DNA from: Collybiopsis luxurians FD-317 M1
Taxonomy: Eukaryota > Basidiomycota > Agaricomycetes > Agaricales > Omphalotaceae
Assembly: GCA_000827265.1 (NCBI GenBank)
Contig: KN834778.1
Coordinates: forward strand, 509,097-573,096
Reading direction: 5' to 3'
Length of the DNA: 64,000 nucleotides
The notes under the pieces were generated by a model. That model was not told the DNA's origin and did not search any database. It was given only the letters and a program-made list of their open reading frames with translations. Below are positions 48,694-60,553 of this stretch, one piece after another. The position numbers and the translations under genes were made by a program. How positions within the stretch are numbered: the first letter of the stretch is position 1; each line of letters opens with the position of its first letter.

Positions 48694-49339
48694 AAATTGG
48701 AGGACACTCTAACCTCCCCTAGTTTGAATGTTTAGTCTACTGTACATCGGTACAGCTTGCCTTTTATCAAAATGTGCTTACGTGGCATCGGGCCTATTCA
48801 TCGTAGGACGTTTCGCGGTTAAATGCTCAACGTCTCGTCAACTGGGTTCGTCAGTATAACTATGACTCTATACGATACAACTTACAAGGTCCTGCTTGAG
48901 TTCTCGACCCTCCTCGAGTCAAAACGTATCTAACTTCATCGAGCGGGTCATCGCCCATCTCAGTCATTGATCTTAATGTATATCAGCTTCACGCTGACCG
49001 AAGATCATTTCGCCAGGTGTTTAGTTTTAAACTTTGTTGTATGTATTCAGCGCGATATACATCGGTATCCTTCCGGCACGACGATGGAGAATGAGTAAAG
49101 TTAATGCTTTGGCAATGGATGCATACGGTTGTCACTTATCCCCAGGCCTTCAATTGGTAAGGATTCCGTGACGATGATCAATTGGAGTCAAGTCCTTGGG
49201 TGAGTCGCGTCTTTATTCGGAAGGCGCGTCGCGTATTGGTCGGGTGAAAGTCACCTGACAAAACTCCAACTGGTCGAGTGTTCAACTTTTTTTTAACAAA
49301 CCCACAACAATCTGACATTTACTCTTCACCGTTCTACTC
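48694..49339. other. intergenic, XMAP215 promoter region
   Basis: About 650 nt. A GC-rich GGCGCGTCGCG cluster lies near 49,223-49,233, about 110 nt before the start codon. I see no ORF or repeat. Confidence 0.4.
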
Positions 49340-52300
49340 ATGGACGGCCCTTCTCCACAGGAAGAGGACTTCTCGTCCATGCCTGTTGCCGACCGACTGG
49401 CCCATAAGAACTGGAAGGCCCGGGTCAGTGCTTACGAGACTCTTGTGAAGACATTCCAGAATACCGCATCCGACACGGATCCAGCTTTCAAACCATACAC
49501 GAACAATCCAGATCTACTCAAGAAGATAGCCACCGACTCAAATGCTGTCGCGCAGGAAAAAGGCATCGAGTGTTTGGTGGCTTATGTCAAGTTTGCTGGA
49601 GAGACTGCTGCAAAGACTCGAGAGGTAGTGTTGCCTGCGTTGGTGGACAAATGTTATGGATCTTCGAGGGCAGGAACCAAGGCGCATGCATTGGAGCTGA
49701 CGCTGCAGTATGTGGAAGTAGAGAATGGCGGGGCCGGCGTCGTAGTGAGTGGATTAAATTCATGATCCAGGAAGCTATTCCGTTGAAACGTCCTATGATA
49801 GGGTGACATTTTACCAGGTCTGGGTGCCAAACAGCCCAAGACAGTTGCAGGATGTGTGGCTGCTCTTAAAGAAATCATCAGGCGAGTTAATTTGTGTAAT
49901 ATTGTGGCTCCGTTCTGATCGCCGCTTATCCAGATTATTCGGTATCCAAACCACTCCTCCTCCTCCAATTCTCAAAGCATTACCGAAGATCTTTGCTCAT
50001 ACCGACAAGACTGTACGCGCAGAAGGCACTCTCCTAACACATGCATTGTACCAATACATCGGACCTGGAATAGAAACATGGCTAGCAGACCTGAAGCCAG
50101 TACAAGTAAAGGAATTGAAAGAGGCATTTGATAACATGGAAAAGGAAGGGAAGGGGAAAGGAACTCTAAAGTCCGAGAGGCTGACCAGAGCACAAGCACG
50201 CGAAGCTGAAGCCGCGCCTGAAGGCGGCGAGCCAGATAATAGCGAGGCAGCCGATGGAGCTGCAGATGCAGGAGGTGCGTATATCGCTCGATACATCAAG
50301 ATTTCTGCAAAGTAACTCCATGTTGACAGACACTGCTGATTTTGATCCTCGTGCCTTCGCTGAACCTGAAGACATCGTCTCGAAACTCCCTTCATCTCTG
50401 TCAACTGCGCTCACTTCTTCTAAATGGAAGGAAAGGAAAGAAGTTCTTGATGAATTACAGGGCGTTCTCAACACAACTCCTCGCATTAAAGATGCACCAG
50501 AACTAGCAGAACTGGCCAAGTCATTGGCAACCAGAGTCCAAGCAGATGCCAACATCAATTGCGTTATGACGGCTGCCTCATGCTTGGAAGCTCTCGCAAA
50601 GGGCATGATGACCTCCTTTTCCAGATTGCGGGAGGCTGTTGTCCCTCCGATGCTCGAACGTTTGAAAGAGAGGAAAGCAACCGTGACTGATGCCATCGGT
50701 TCCGCGTTAGATGCCGTGTTCTCGACAGTAGGTCATCCAACTACAGGACTCGTTCCTATTTTTTTGACAAACTTGTGATAGACCACTCTTCCCGATATCA
50801 TACCCGACTTAACACCTGCTCTTGCACACAAGAATCCACAGGTGAAAGAAGGCACCCTGAAATTCCTCAGCCGTTGCCTGGCAGTTTCCAAAACCCCGAT
50901 TCAAAATCCTCAAATCAAGCCTCTTGCCGAAAGCTTAACTTTGTTGCTGGAAGATAGTCTTGAGGGTTGTCGAAATGAGGCTGCTACGTGCTTAGGAACG
51001 TTGATGAGGATGGTGGGCGAGAGACCTCTGAACGCCGTGATTGAACCTTTGGCAGAGGTTAGAAAGGCGAAGATCAAGGAAGCTTTCGACAAGGCCACTG
51101 TCAAGTGTAAGGCCGGTGGTGCTCCTCCACCCAAAGCGGCGCCACCTTCGAAGCCTGCAGCTCCCCCACCTATGAAGAAGGCTCCGGTTACCAAACCTGA
51201 GCCCGCAGCGCCCTCAGCCAAGGACGAATTATTAGATGAGATTGAACCACCGAAGAAGGTGGCGAAACCACCGGCAAGATTACTTGTAAGTAACATTCCT
51301 TCGAGTTCATTGATCAGATGAATAAGATTTTTTCATAGGCGCAGAAAGCAAAGCCTTCTGCTTCACCAGGCCCTTCGTCTGCACCACCCTCTGCACCTGC
51401 TCCAAAAAAGCCCTCGCCAGCTACCAACACGAAAGCGACGAAATCTGCAGCGCCTGCAGCGCCTGGGGCTTTAGATACTTTCAAATACAGACACACGCCT
51501 GAAGATGCCGAAGCATTAGCTGCTGATCTCATTCCGTCATCAGTGTTGGCCGGTTTTGGAGATGCTAATTGGAAAACCCGACTTGCTGCTCTTGATGAAT
51601 TGAGTGCTTGGTTGGAGGAGGTTATTGCAGATGTTGACGCGGAAGTGATTGTTCGGAGTCTAGCAAAGAAAGGCTGGGCGGAAAAAAACTTTCAAGTACG
51701 TCTGTTGAACTCACTCGTCGAAATTCATCATTGATTCGTGAAACAGGTCTCAGCGAAGATTTATGGCATTTGTACAATTTTGGCTGAACGTTGCTCGACA
51801 TTCGGCAGATCCTGTGTTGCCATTTGCGTGCCTCATATGGTCGAGAAACTGGGAGACATGAAGCTGAAGAAGCCTGCCGGTGACGCACTGCTTCTCTTTG
51901 GCGAAAAAACTTCCCTGCAGTTTGTTCTAAATCAAGGTTAGCTTTGCGATTATAGTCTATGTGGTTTTGGAACTGATTGCCTTTCAGCATATGAACCTCT
52001 TTACAAACAAAAGGCTCCGAAAGTACTTGCAGATGCTATTACTTGGATTAACTCTGCATTGACTGATTTTGGAATTGCTGGCCTCTCACTTCGGAGTTTG
52101 ATTGACTTTTTAAAGACTGCGCTGCAGAATTCCAATGCTACAGTTCGTACAAGTGCAACCAAAACACTAGTTACAATGAAACTTTTTGCTGGTTCTGGTA
52201 CGTCAGATAAACTTGCGGTTGTTGACATAATCTTGATTTTCCTGTGAATGCAGGCATCAAAGATCTGCTCGAAGATCTGAATCCCCAATTACTGAACACC

Positions 52301-55300
52301 ATCACATCCGAATTCGACAAGGTCGAAGGCACTGTGCCCCCGGAACCTTCACGTACATCTGCTGACGTTGCCACTGCACCCACAGCTACTTCTCAAGCAG
52401 GCGGAGGAGGTGCAGATGCTTTAGATGATCTTTTTCCTCGCGTCGAAATCGACGGGCTGCTCAAGGGCACCACTATCTTGGCCGATGCGAAAAGCGAAGC
52501 CTGGAAAACTAAGAAGGAAGCGCTGGAATCCTTCCAAAGCATTCTAGACCAAGGCAGCAGCAAACGTTTGAAGCCGGCCATGGGTATGCGATTCTTTGCT
52601 TAGATTATATTCTATATCTCTTTTCAACCTGAACATATGTAGGTGAAATTGCGCAAGTGCTCAAAGCCAGAGTCGTTGATACAAACAAAGCCGTGCAGAC
52701 ACTTGCATTGGACATTGTTGCACGCATCGCAACTGGTATGGGAAAGCCATTTGAAAAACAGAATCGTTTCTTCGTGTTGCCCTTGGCCACCGTCTTGGCG
52801 GATCAGAAGGCTCCGATTCGTAACGCTGCTCTCACTACTTTGACTGCTATAGCTACTGCCTGTGAAGGTTTAGATTCAATGGTCCCAGGTATTGCCTCCG
52901 GTCTCGAAACCGCTAATCCCTTACAAAAAGGCACCCTAATGCATTGGATTTCCGAGTGGTTCAAGGAACACGAACTTGCTCCTGGATTAGACCTTAGCAC
53001 CTGGACTGGTCCCATTGTAGCTTCCCTTGATGACCGAAATGGGGATGTTCGCAAAGGAGCGCAGGCTTTACTCCCCACATTGATTACATCGGCTGGTTTC
53101 GATTACGTTATGCAGCAAACCAGCTCTCTGAAGCCTGCTTCCCGCACCTCTGCCGTACCTCTGATCCAAGCCGCGCGCCCCGCTGCAGCTGCACAGGAAC
53201 TTCCTTCCGCGCCGCCTATCAAAGTGAAAGCAGCGGGACCTGCGTCTCAATCACAAACTTCTTCCCCTCGGCCAGAGTCGCCTGTCACGACTGAAAATGT
53301 ACCTGCTAAGCCATCGGGTATCAAACTGGGTGGTGTTCGACGCAAACTGCCTCTGGGTACTACTCGTCGACCGGAATCGAGGTCAGAAACTCCCGTGGAA
53401 GCTGGAGCTTCCAAACCAGCGAAACCTGCTGCCAGTGGTCTCAAACGTCCTGGTACTTCAGCCTCAACTACCATAAAGGGAACGGTGGTATCGACGCCGT
53501 CGGCATCGCTCTCTCTTCCCTTTTTTAGCGCCAACCTCGAAGCAAGGAAAGGTCGGACTAGCAGAGACCCTAACAGGTGGATTAACGAGGGTGGGCCGAC
53601 TCGCAAAGACCTTGCCGACTTGTTATACAGCCAGATGGAGCCCCATGCTTCAAAGGAGGTTCTCTCTCGTCTATTCAGTCATGACCATAACGCCGTCAAC
53701 GACCACATAACCGGAATTACAATGCTTTGCGATCTATACAATTCCACTGAAGGAGTTGATGAAGCGATGGAAAATGTTTGCCTTGCCAACTTTGATCTTC
53801 CTCTCAAGTACGCTTCCATCAAAGCGCACGAACCTCAACCGAATCTTATCTCTAAATGTCTGGAGCTGGTGGAGGCGGTTTTAGCCTTCCTTCGCAGTAT
53901 CAAATACCAGTTGACAGACAACGAAGCATTATGCTTCATTCCAACCATTATATTCAAGGTCAGGATCATCCTTATTTTCTGCCTTTGCATCCTTATTGAC
54001 ATAGTCTACGCAGCTTGGGGATGCCCGAGAGCAAGTACGAGTGCGCGTGCAGAATATAATACAATCGCTTCCGAAAGTATACGCCTACAGCCATGTTTTC
54101 CAGCTGCTGCTAGATTACGGATTGAAATCCAAAGTCGCGAAAACCCGTCAGTTCACTCTCGATGAATTGGCCATGTTGCTTAAAAAGTCGGGCATCAACG
54201 TTTGTGACCCATCTAAAGCGTTCCCGGTGATTGCATCTATGATATCGGACAAAGACTCGTCTGTCCGAAAATCTGCCCTGTCTGTCCTGAGGTGTGTTTT
54301 GTCCTTCAAATATCAACGGTGCACTGACAAAATACAGCGAGGCATACAGCACTGTCGGCGAAAAGGTTTGGACCTACGTAGGTAGTTTACCCTCGAAGGA
54401 TAAGACACAATTGGAGGAAAGGTTACGACGTGTCGCTGGTCCGAGTACACACGACAAACCTCAACCTCCGACTCTGGCAGCTCCGCAGATTAGTCGTATC
54501 GCTGGTAGCGGGTTACCCCGACCGGGATCTCCGGCATTCTCGAGTCGTATGGGGAGTATTCCCCGCCCTGCCAGTCCTGCAGTCGGTGCCTCCAAACTAG
54601 CGAGACCACCGTCACCGTTACGTTCAGCGTCTCCAACTCAATCTACTAGGGTTCCTTCTCCTTCACACAGCTCTAAACTTTCTCACATTTCCCATCTCCC
54701 TGGTCCTTCCCATTTGCCAACTCCGATGTCACCACCAGCAAATCGTAAAACTACGCTGCCTTCCCGCCTCGGTCGGCCCAAATCCCATTTCTCTCAACCG
54801 TCCGGTTCACAACTTGCCAATGAACGGCCAGCCGAAGAAATCACCCCTCTAGATTCGCACGGTGTCGAGGACGACTCTCGGCCAATGACATCTCCAGGAC
54901 CTGAGGACATCACTCTCACAATTTCCAGTATCTTGAGCAGTGATGCGTCACGTAGTGTAGATGCGCTGAAGAAAATTCAAAAAATTCTGAGCATAGGCCC
55001 TGAAGGAGGCAGCAGTTCTCCCCAGTATCGAGAACTCGCTGAGCACACTGAAGGTTTGATCGAGACCATCACGCTCCAGATGGCGCACATTTTCGAACGT
55101 CCAGAAGACATCGCATCCGACGAAAATTTCCGCCTCGCCAAGCACCTCATTCAGACGCTGAATAATTTCTGCGATCATCCTCTTCTAGCTGAATCCTTGA
55201 CAATCGACATTTTAACGTCTCTCCTAGAGGAGCTGACGCTACGGCTGTTGGAGACGGACGACAGTCCTGTCAAGCAAGTGAAAGATTTATCTCGATTCAT

Positions 55301-56534
55301 CAATATGATCATTCTCCGTTTATTTGCTACTGGTCGTCGGATGTCAATCTTCCGGTATGATAATCAAACTGTCGAACTGACAAGATGTCTAATTGTCCAT
55401 GTAGCTCCCTCTTTGCTCTTTTGCTTCAGATTGTCAAACCTTTCCCAAGTAATCGGACCCAAGCAGATTCGCAAGAAGCCAAAGTCGCTGAACTCGTGCT
55501 GAAATGTGTTTGGAAGCTGGCGCGCAGTATTCCACAAGATCTGAACGACCGTAAACTTGATCCCGTCGAGTTATTCCCCGCTATTGAACACTTTCTGCAA
55601 TCTGTGCCCCCCAATGATTGGCGAGCTCGAGCTACGAACAAAGTTCCCTGCGGAGATATGCCCTTACGAACGATCAAAGTGATCATCCAACATGTAGTCG
55701 GTAAGCATTCTGTTCTTTGCGCCGAGGAGCTCCCTTCCTAACAGCCTTCAAGCCCATTATGGAGATGATGTTTATGATTTATTGTCTGCCTCGTTTGACG
55801 ATCCGTCTGCGACAATCGTCTACCCATATGTTTACCGGATTTTGAATTCGAGCAGCTCACAACCCCCTTCCGAACAACCTCATAACGGCAATGACGAACT
55901 TGAGCGGCGCTCCCGTCCGCTGTCGACCACTTCTAGTCGCCCGATCTCACCTCAAACGGCATCTTCCCCACGATCTCCTAGTCGTCGAGATAGTCCCGTA
56001 CCGCTAAACGGAAACGGGAATACTCATCCACCGTCCGAAGAGCCCGACCCTGATGCGCAACTACTGATTATAATTGGCCACATATCCAGTGAAACGACTG
56101 GTGCATTACATAAAGAAGGTATCACAGAACTGCACCAATTCTTGAAGGCATATCCTCACAAGCGACCTCGAGTCGAGAAGATGCTCGAATCCACTGGAGC
56201 TGCTTTTCGGAAATACATCAATCGGGCACTTGCGAGCCGTGCCGCCGAAGACGAGGAAAGAGGTGTTGCAGTTGCACATACTTTGTCCAGTAGGTCAGAT
56301 TAATTTTAACTTCGCAATCAATCTGAACACCTCTTTTCAGAGCTGGAATCCAATCAACAAGAACCGGCTTCGTCGCCTATCCGAACTGATTCTGCTCCTC
56401 AGTCACCTCGTAGGGTTAGCCCTGCGATGAATGAAACACAGGATAAATTGTCCCGATTACATGATATCTTTCAATATCGTTCTAGTACTGCTAGCAATGG
56501 CTCGTCCCAAGGGCCTCGGACTTCTTTTAGTTAG
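49340..56534 (+). CDS. XMAP215/Dis1-family microtubule polymerase with five TOG domains
   Basis: Adds tubulin to microtubule plus ends; relatives are ch-TOG, Alp14 and Stu2. The protein is about 2,100 residues, the long animal-type form rather than the two-TOG yeast form. TOG1 begins PVADRLAHKNWKARVSAYET and continues GDILPGLGAKQPKTVAGCVA after splicing. TOG2 includes SLSTALTSSKWKERKEVLDE, TOG3 VLAGFGDANWKTRLAALDEL, TOG4 ADAKSEAWKTKKEALESFQS and TOG5 HDHNAVNDHITGITMLCDLY. Pro/Ala/Lys-rich linkers (about 51,110-51,450 and 53,150-53,520) and a long Ser/Pro basic region (54,440-54,830) could bind the lattice. A C-terminal helical domain (ILSSDASRSVDALKKIQKIL) ends LSRLHDIFQYRSS. The intron at 49882-49933 uses a GC donor. 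An inverted repeat surrounds the stop codon. Confidence 0.95.
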
Positions 56535-56577
56535 CTTTCTTCTGGCCCTTGGGACTTCTTTTAGCTAGCTTTCTTCT
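56505..56577 (+). repeat. inverted and direct repeat at the XMAP215 stop codon
   Basis: TCCCAAGGGCC (56505-56515) and GGCCCTTGGGA (56544-56554) form a perfect 11-bp inverted repeat with a 28-nt loop holding the stop TAG (56532-56534). A 26-nt direct repeat with one mismatch overlaps it (56518-56543 and 56552-56577). The RNA could fold as a hairpin. Confidence 0.85.
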
Positions 56578-56765
56578 ATAGTGTCTATCTGATATCATCT
56601 ACATACCTTTGTATAATTCCTTGGACCGCTTGAGTACTGACTCTTCGGCCCGTCGACTGAATGAAGTCTCAAATGAGGTCATTCCGGATCCGAGCGCCTC
56701 GAGTATAAACTGATTTAAATTCTAAACTACACGGCCACAGACGACCAGCAACTCTTCTTGAGGAC

Positions 56766-59574
56766 ATGGCTCCTCCGTCGAAAAAAGACAACGGTTCTCA
56801 TTTGACATATGAAGCTTCCATTCTCTTCTGGAAACTCATTGTCAATATCTTCTTTCGCGAAATCCGTCCTAGAGGTGCCTTTAACATTCCCCGTCATGGT
56901 CCCGTCATTTTCGTGGCCGCTCCTCATAACAATCAAGTAAATGGTTGCTGTAAAATTTCCCCGGCAAATCTGAAAAAGTTCATGTTTTAGTTCCTCGACC
57001 CTTTGCTTCTAAGTCTACAAGTCCACAAGGAAACCCAACGCCATGTCCAGTTTCTCGCTGCAGCAAAAAGTATGGAAAGACGTTTTATCGGTTTTTTTAG
57101 TCGTCTCATGGATAGCAGTACGTGTCTTTTGAATCTAGATCGGTTTCCCCATACCTTTATCCGGTTTTTAGTACCTGTTGCTCGCGCCGCAGATGGCGCA
57201 AAACCCGGTACAGGAAGAGTGTATCTTTCAGAAGATGATCCATGCCTAGTTATAGGAGAGGGAACTCGATTCAAGACCGAGTTTTCTCCACGCATGCAAA
57301 TCCTGCTTCCCAAGACAGTCAACCACGCAATTGCCGAAGTTGCAGAAGTCGTATCGGATACTCAGCTCATAATAAAAAAGGAGTTCGGAGGAGACAGTGG
57401 AAAACGAACAGCAAGGATAAAGGAAAAAATCGCGGAATTACGCAGAGACGGACAAGCTGGGCTCGAGTTCAAAGCTTTGCCCTATATCGACCAACAGCAA
57501 GTGCGTATTATTTGAACATATTCTAGTAGATTCAATCCTTAGATTTAGATGTATCGCTATGTGTACGAGTCTCTCAAACGCGGCGGGAGTATCGGAATAT
57601 TTCCTGAAGGTACGCCCCCTTCTTCTCATGCCACCTAGCAGCCTATCAACCGCTTGTTTGCAGGAGGTAGCCATGATCGAACAGACCTTCTGCCGTTGAA
57701 AGCAGGGGTATCAATAATGGCTTTAGGTGCAATGGCCAACGACCCCAACTGTCATGTCAAAATCGTTCCTGTCGGGTTCTCTTATTTTCATCCTCACCGT
57801 TTTCGGTCCCGTGCAGTCATTGAATTCGGGTCTGCGCTGGACGTACCTGGTGAATTCGTGGAAATGTATAAAGAAGGTGGTACCCAGAAACGAGAAGCAG
57901 TTTCGAAATTCCTCGACCTCATTTACGATGGGTTGAAAACTGTGACTGTGCGCGCGCCAGACTATGACACCCTCATGGTATGCTTACGCTCTTGTCCGCT
58001 GCACTTGCATCCTTATATGACCTTCCGTAGCTAATACAAGCCGCACGGCGACTGTACAAGACGCCCGCGCAGCATTTGACGCTTGGCCAGGTTGTTGAAT
58101 TGAACAGACGCTTGTTGGAAGGTTATACACACTTCAAAGATGAGCCTCGCATTCAAAAGCTGCGACAGGATGTTCTCAAGTATAATCGCTTGTTGCGTGA
58201 CCTAGGGCTACGAGATCATCAAGTGCGCACATTCAACTCTCGCTTTTGGGTCTATCTCACCAACCTCTGTTTCAGGTGCCCCGAGCACAGAAAGCAAGTT
58301 GGAAAACTTTGGGACTGCTGACGTACCGTGTTGGTCTCCTCATTGTCTGGGCCATTTTTGCTCTCCCTGGAACGATATTGAACGGGCCTATGTTTATACT
58401 GGCATCTTTAATATCTAGGAAAAAAGCTAAGGGTATGATTCAATCTCGTTTCCAAAAATTTCTTCTAAAATAATTTTACAGAGGCTCTTGCTGCTTCGAC
58501 CGTTAAACTGAAAGGCCGCGATGTCCTTGCAACTTGGAAAGTGCTCATCTCCCTTGGCGTCGCTCCTGTTCTGTATCTATTTTATGCTTTCCTTGCTACA
58601 CTTATCGCCATTCGTGCCGACGCCCCTCTAAAGTGGAAAGTGATGGCCCCAATCATCTTATTTATGGCATTGCCATTCATGAATCTTGCTGCTTTGAAAT
58701 TCGGTGAAGCAGGAATGGATGTTCTTAAGTGCGCCCTCTCTCTTTCAATACCTTGAAGACAAAAATGCTTATCCAAGCTTTCTAGATCTATTCGCCCGCT
58801 GATAGTCGCTCTCGTTCCTGGACAGCAAAGATCTCTAGACAAGCTTCGGGCCACGAGGGAACAGCTTTCAAATGAAGTGGCCGCTGTAATAAATGACTTT
58901 GGTCCAAAACTTTATGATGACTTCAATCAGGTTTGTTTTTTTGCAGCCCTGAAGGATTTGTATGACTTACACTGGTCCAGTGGCGAATGCTTCCTTCTGC
59001 AAGTGCTCCACCATCGAGTGGTACTCCTGGTCTATGGCGTAGAAAGAGCAGCACTGGGGCTGTCGATGCGCAGGGTCTCGGTTTAATTCATCCGATGACC
59101 TGGATTGATGAACGCTTGTTCGGATGGAGTAGGAGTGCGAAGCGTGGTACTAGTGCGTGGGCTGGATTGTCCCTGGAAGAGTCGAATCATGCAGATACAC
59201 CTGATGACTCTGATGAGGACGACGCTGGTGATTACGAAGAAATCATTGGTCTAGTTCCAGGGCATGATGATCAGGGAGGTAATACTCGCAGTAGGAATAA
59301 CTCATACGCGAACCTGCAACGCCTGCGCCTCTCGGCACTGGCACAAACCTCAGGGGTAGATTTTTCCCCCTCGCCGCTCAGACCACCCTCTCCCGGTGAA
59401 AGTGAAGGACTGCATATTCGAACGGGTCATCGAAATCGTAAAGAAAGTCTTTCTGACGGTGTATCCGTGCAGAGATTGGCTGCTGTGGACCGGCGGGAGC
59501 CTTTCCCAGAAGCCACTGATGATATCAACGAAGAGATTCGGCAGGTTAAAAATGGTGACGCTACCACGAAGTAG
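56766..59574 (+). CDS. SCT1: glycerol-3-phosphate / dihydroxyacetone-phosphate acyltransferase (Sct1/Gpt2 family)
   Basis: An ER enzyme that makes lysophosphatidic acid, the first step in glycerolipid synthesis. Acyltransferase block 1 is split by an intron: FVAAPHNNQ then FLDPLLLSLQVHKETQR, with the catalytic His. Block 3 is SIGIFPEGGSHDRTDLLPLK and block 4 VKIVPVGFSYFHPHRFRSRA. Between blocks 1 and 3 lies the insertion typical of fungal Sct1/Gpt2 (GRVYLSEDDPCLVIGEGTRF). The middle has AQHLTLGQVVELNRRLLEGY. Membrane segments follow: VGLLIVWAIFALPGTILNGP, LISLGVAPVLYLFYAFLATL and MAPIILFMALPFMNLAALKF. The cytosolic tail is acidic and Ser/Pro-rich (DDSDEDDAGDYEEIIGLVPG) and is the part copied at 62,621-63,034. 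About ten exons are inferred. It converges with methionine aminopeptidase. Confidence 0.94.
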
Positions 59575-60553
59575 GATTTTTTAGGACAGTCACGGCCAAG
59601 CTTAATGTTGTGTATCGTACCTGTTTGTATTTATCCTCGTATGTACCACTATCAATTGCGGATTCTTGGTGCAAGGGTGCTGATCGGTCGATGATTTCCT
59701 TCAAGACTCTCCTACCCCCAGCTCGTTTGCGTGTGGTCCGGCACTTTAAGTGCATTCGATATTTATTTGATCCCATTCAAATATTCGACAATGGCCAACT
59801 ACGTTTCTTAACTTTTGATGTCTTGAAGAAGCCTTTTGTTCTGTTTTCCCCTTTGAACATTTCATATTCGGCTGCGGTGAGTATGCCTCTCAGTGACATT
59901 ACGTCCTCTCGCAGAGTAAAGCCCACTGAGGTGAATATTGAATTCTCACCGTCTTGATAAAGCAAGAACGTTCCACAGGGGCTCCTGTGATACCATGTCA
60001 TCTGAGGAACGGGGAGCAGGAATGTGACTAGGTAAAGATGGGACCGTAAGGTGAAAGATTTTTTTGTTTTCTTTTGTGAACATGCAACTCAACACGCATG
60101 TGAGAATCCAAAGTCGCGATTCGAAACATCCGGACGCATGAAAACGCCAGAAAGATGTACATGTTTGATGATTACAGTACATCTGATACGAATGTAGAGA
60201 ACTGACAAAAGGCCACGTACGCAACTTGGACATCGGGCACCTATGTTATCGATATTGTCGAATTGCGATCAGCAGAAAAGATACCTGATGCTACGACCGT
60301 TTCGAGTGGAATTATGCTGCCTGTGGTGCCGCCGTAAGGACCTCGACGCCAGTATCGGTGATACTGAAATATTATCAGCCGGTGAACAAAACCTGGTAAT
60401 TGGCCGGAATGCTGGCTTACAGTAACGTCTCCTCAAACTGTGCGCTTCGTTTCCCGTCTACGGTGGTAGCTGTCCAATTATCCGGCCAGTGAACTTCTGA
60501 CCAATTTGTCCCGAGGTTGAGCATCTGAGGGGTCGATAATGTTAGTACATAGA
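59161..60553. repeat. left copy of a segmental duplication
   Basis: Matches 62,621-64,000 in the same orientation with a few indels and clearly over 90% identity by eye. It covers the end of SCT1, the 740-nt space with no gene, and the last exons of MAP1. The left border is sharp near 59,161; the right border is unknown because the window ends inside the second copy. Confidence 0.92.

Noticed and set aside
53247..53606. Minus-strand 119-codon ORF within the XMAP215 gene
   Set aside because: Shadow frame of a Pro/Ala-rich linker; no independent support.
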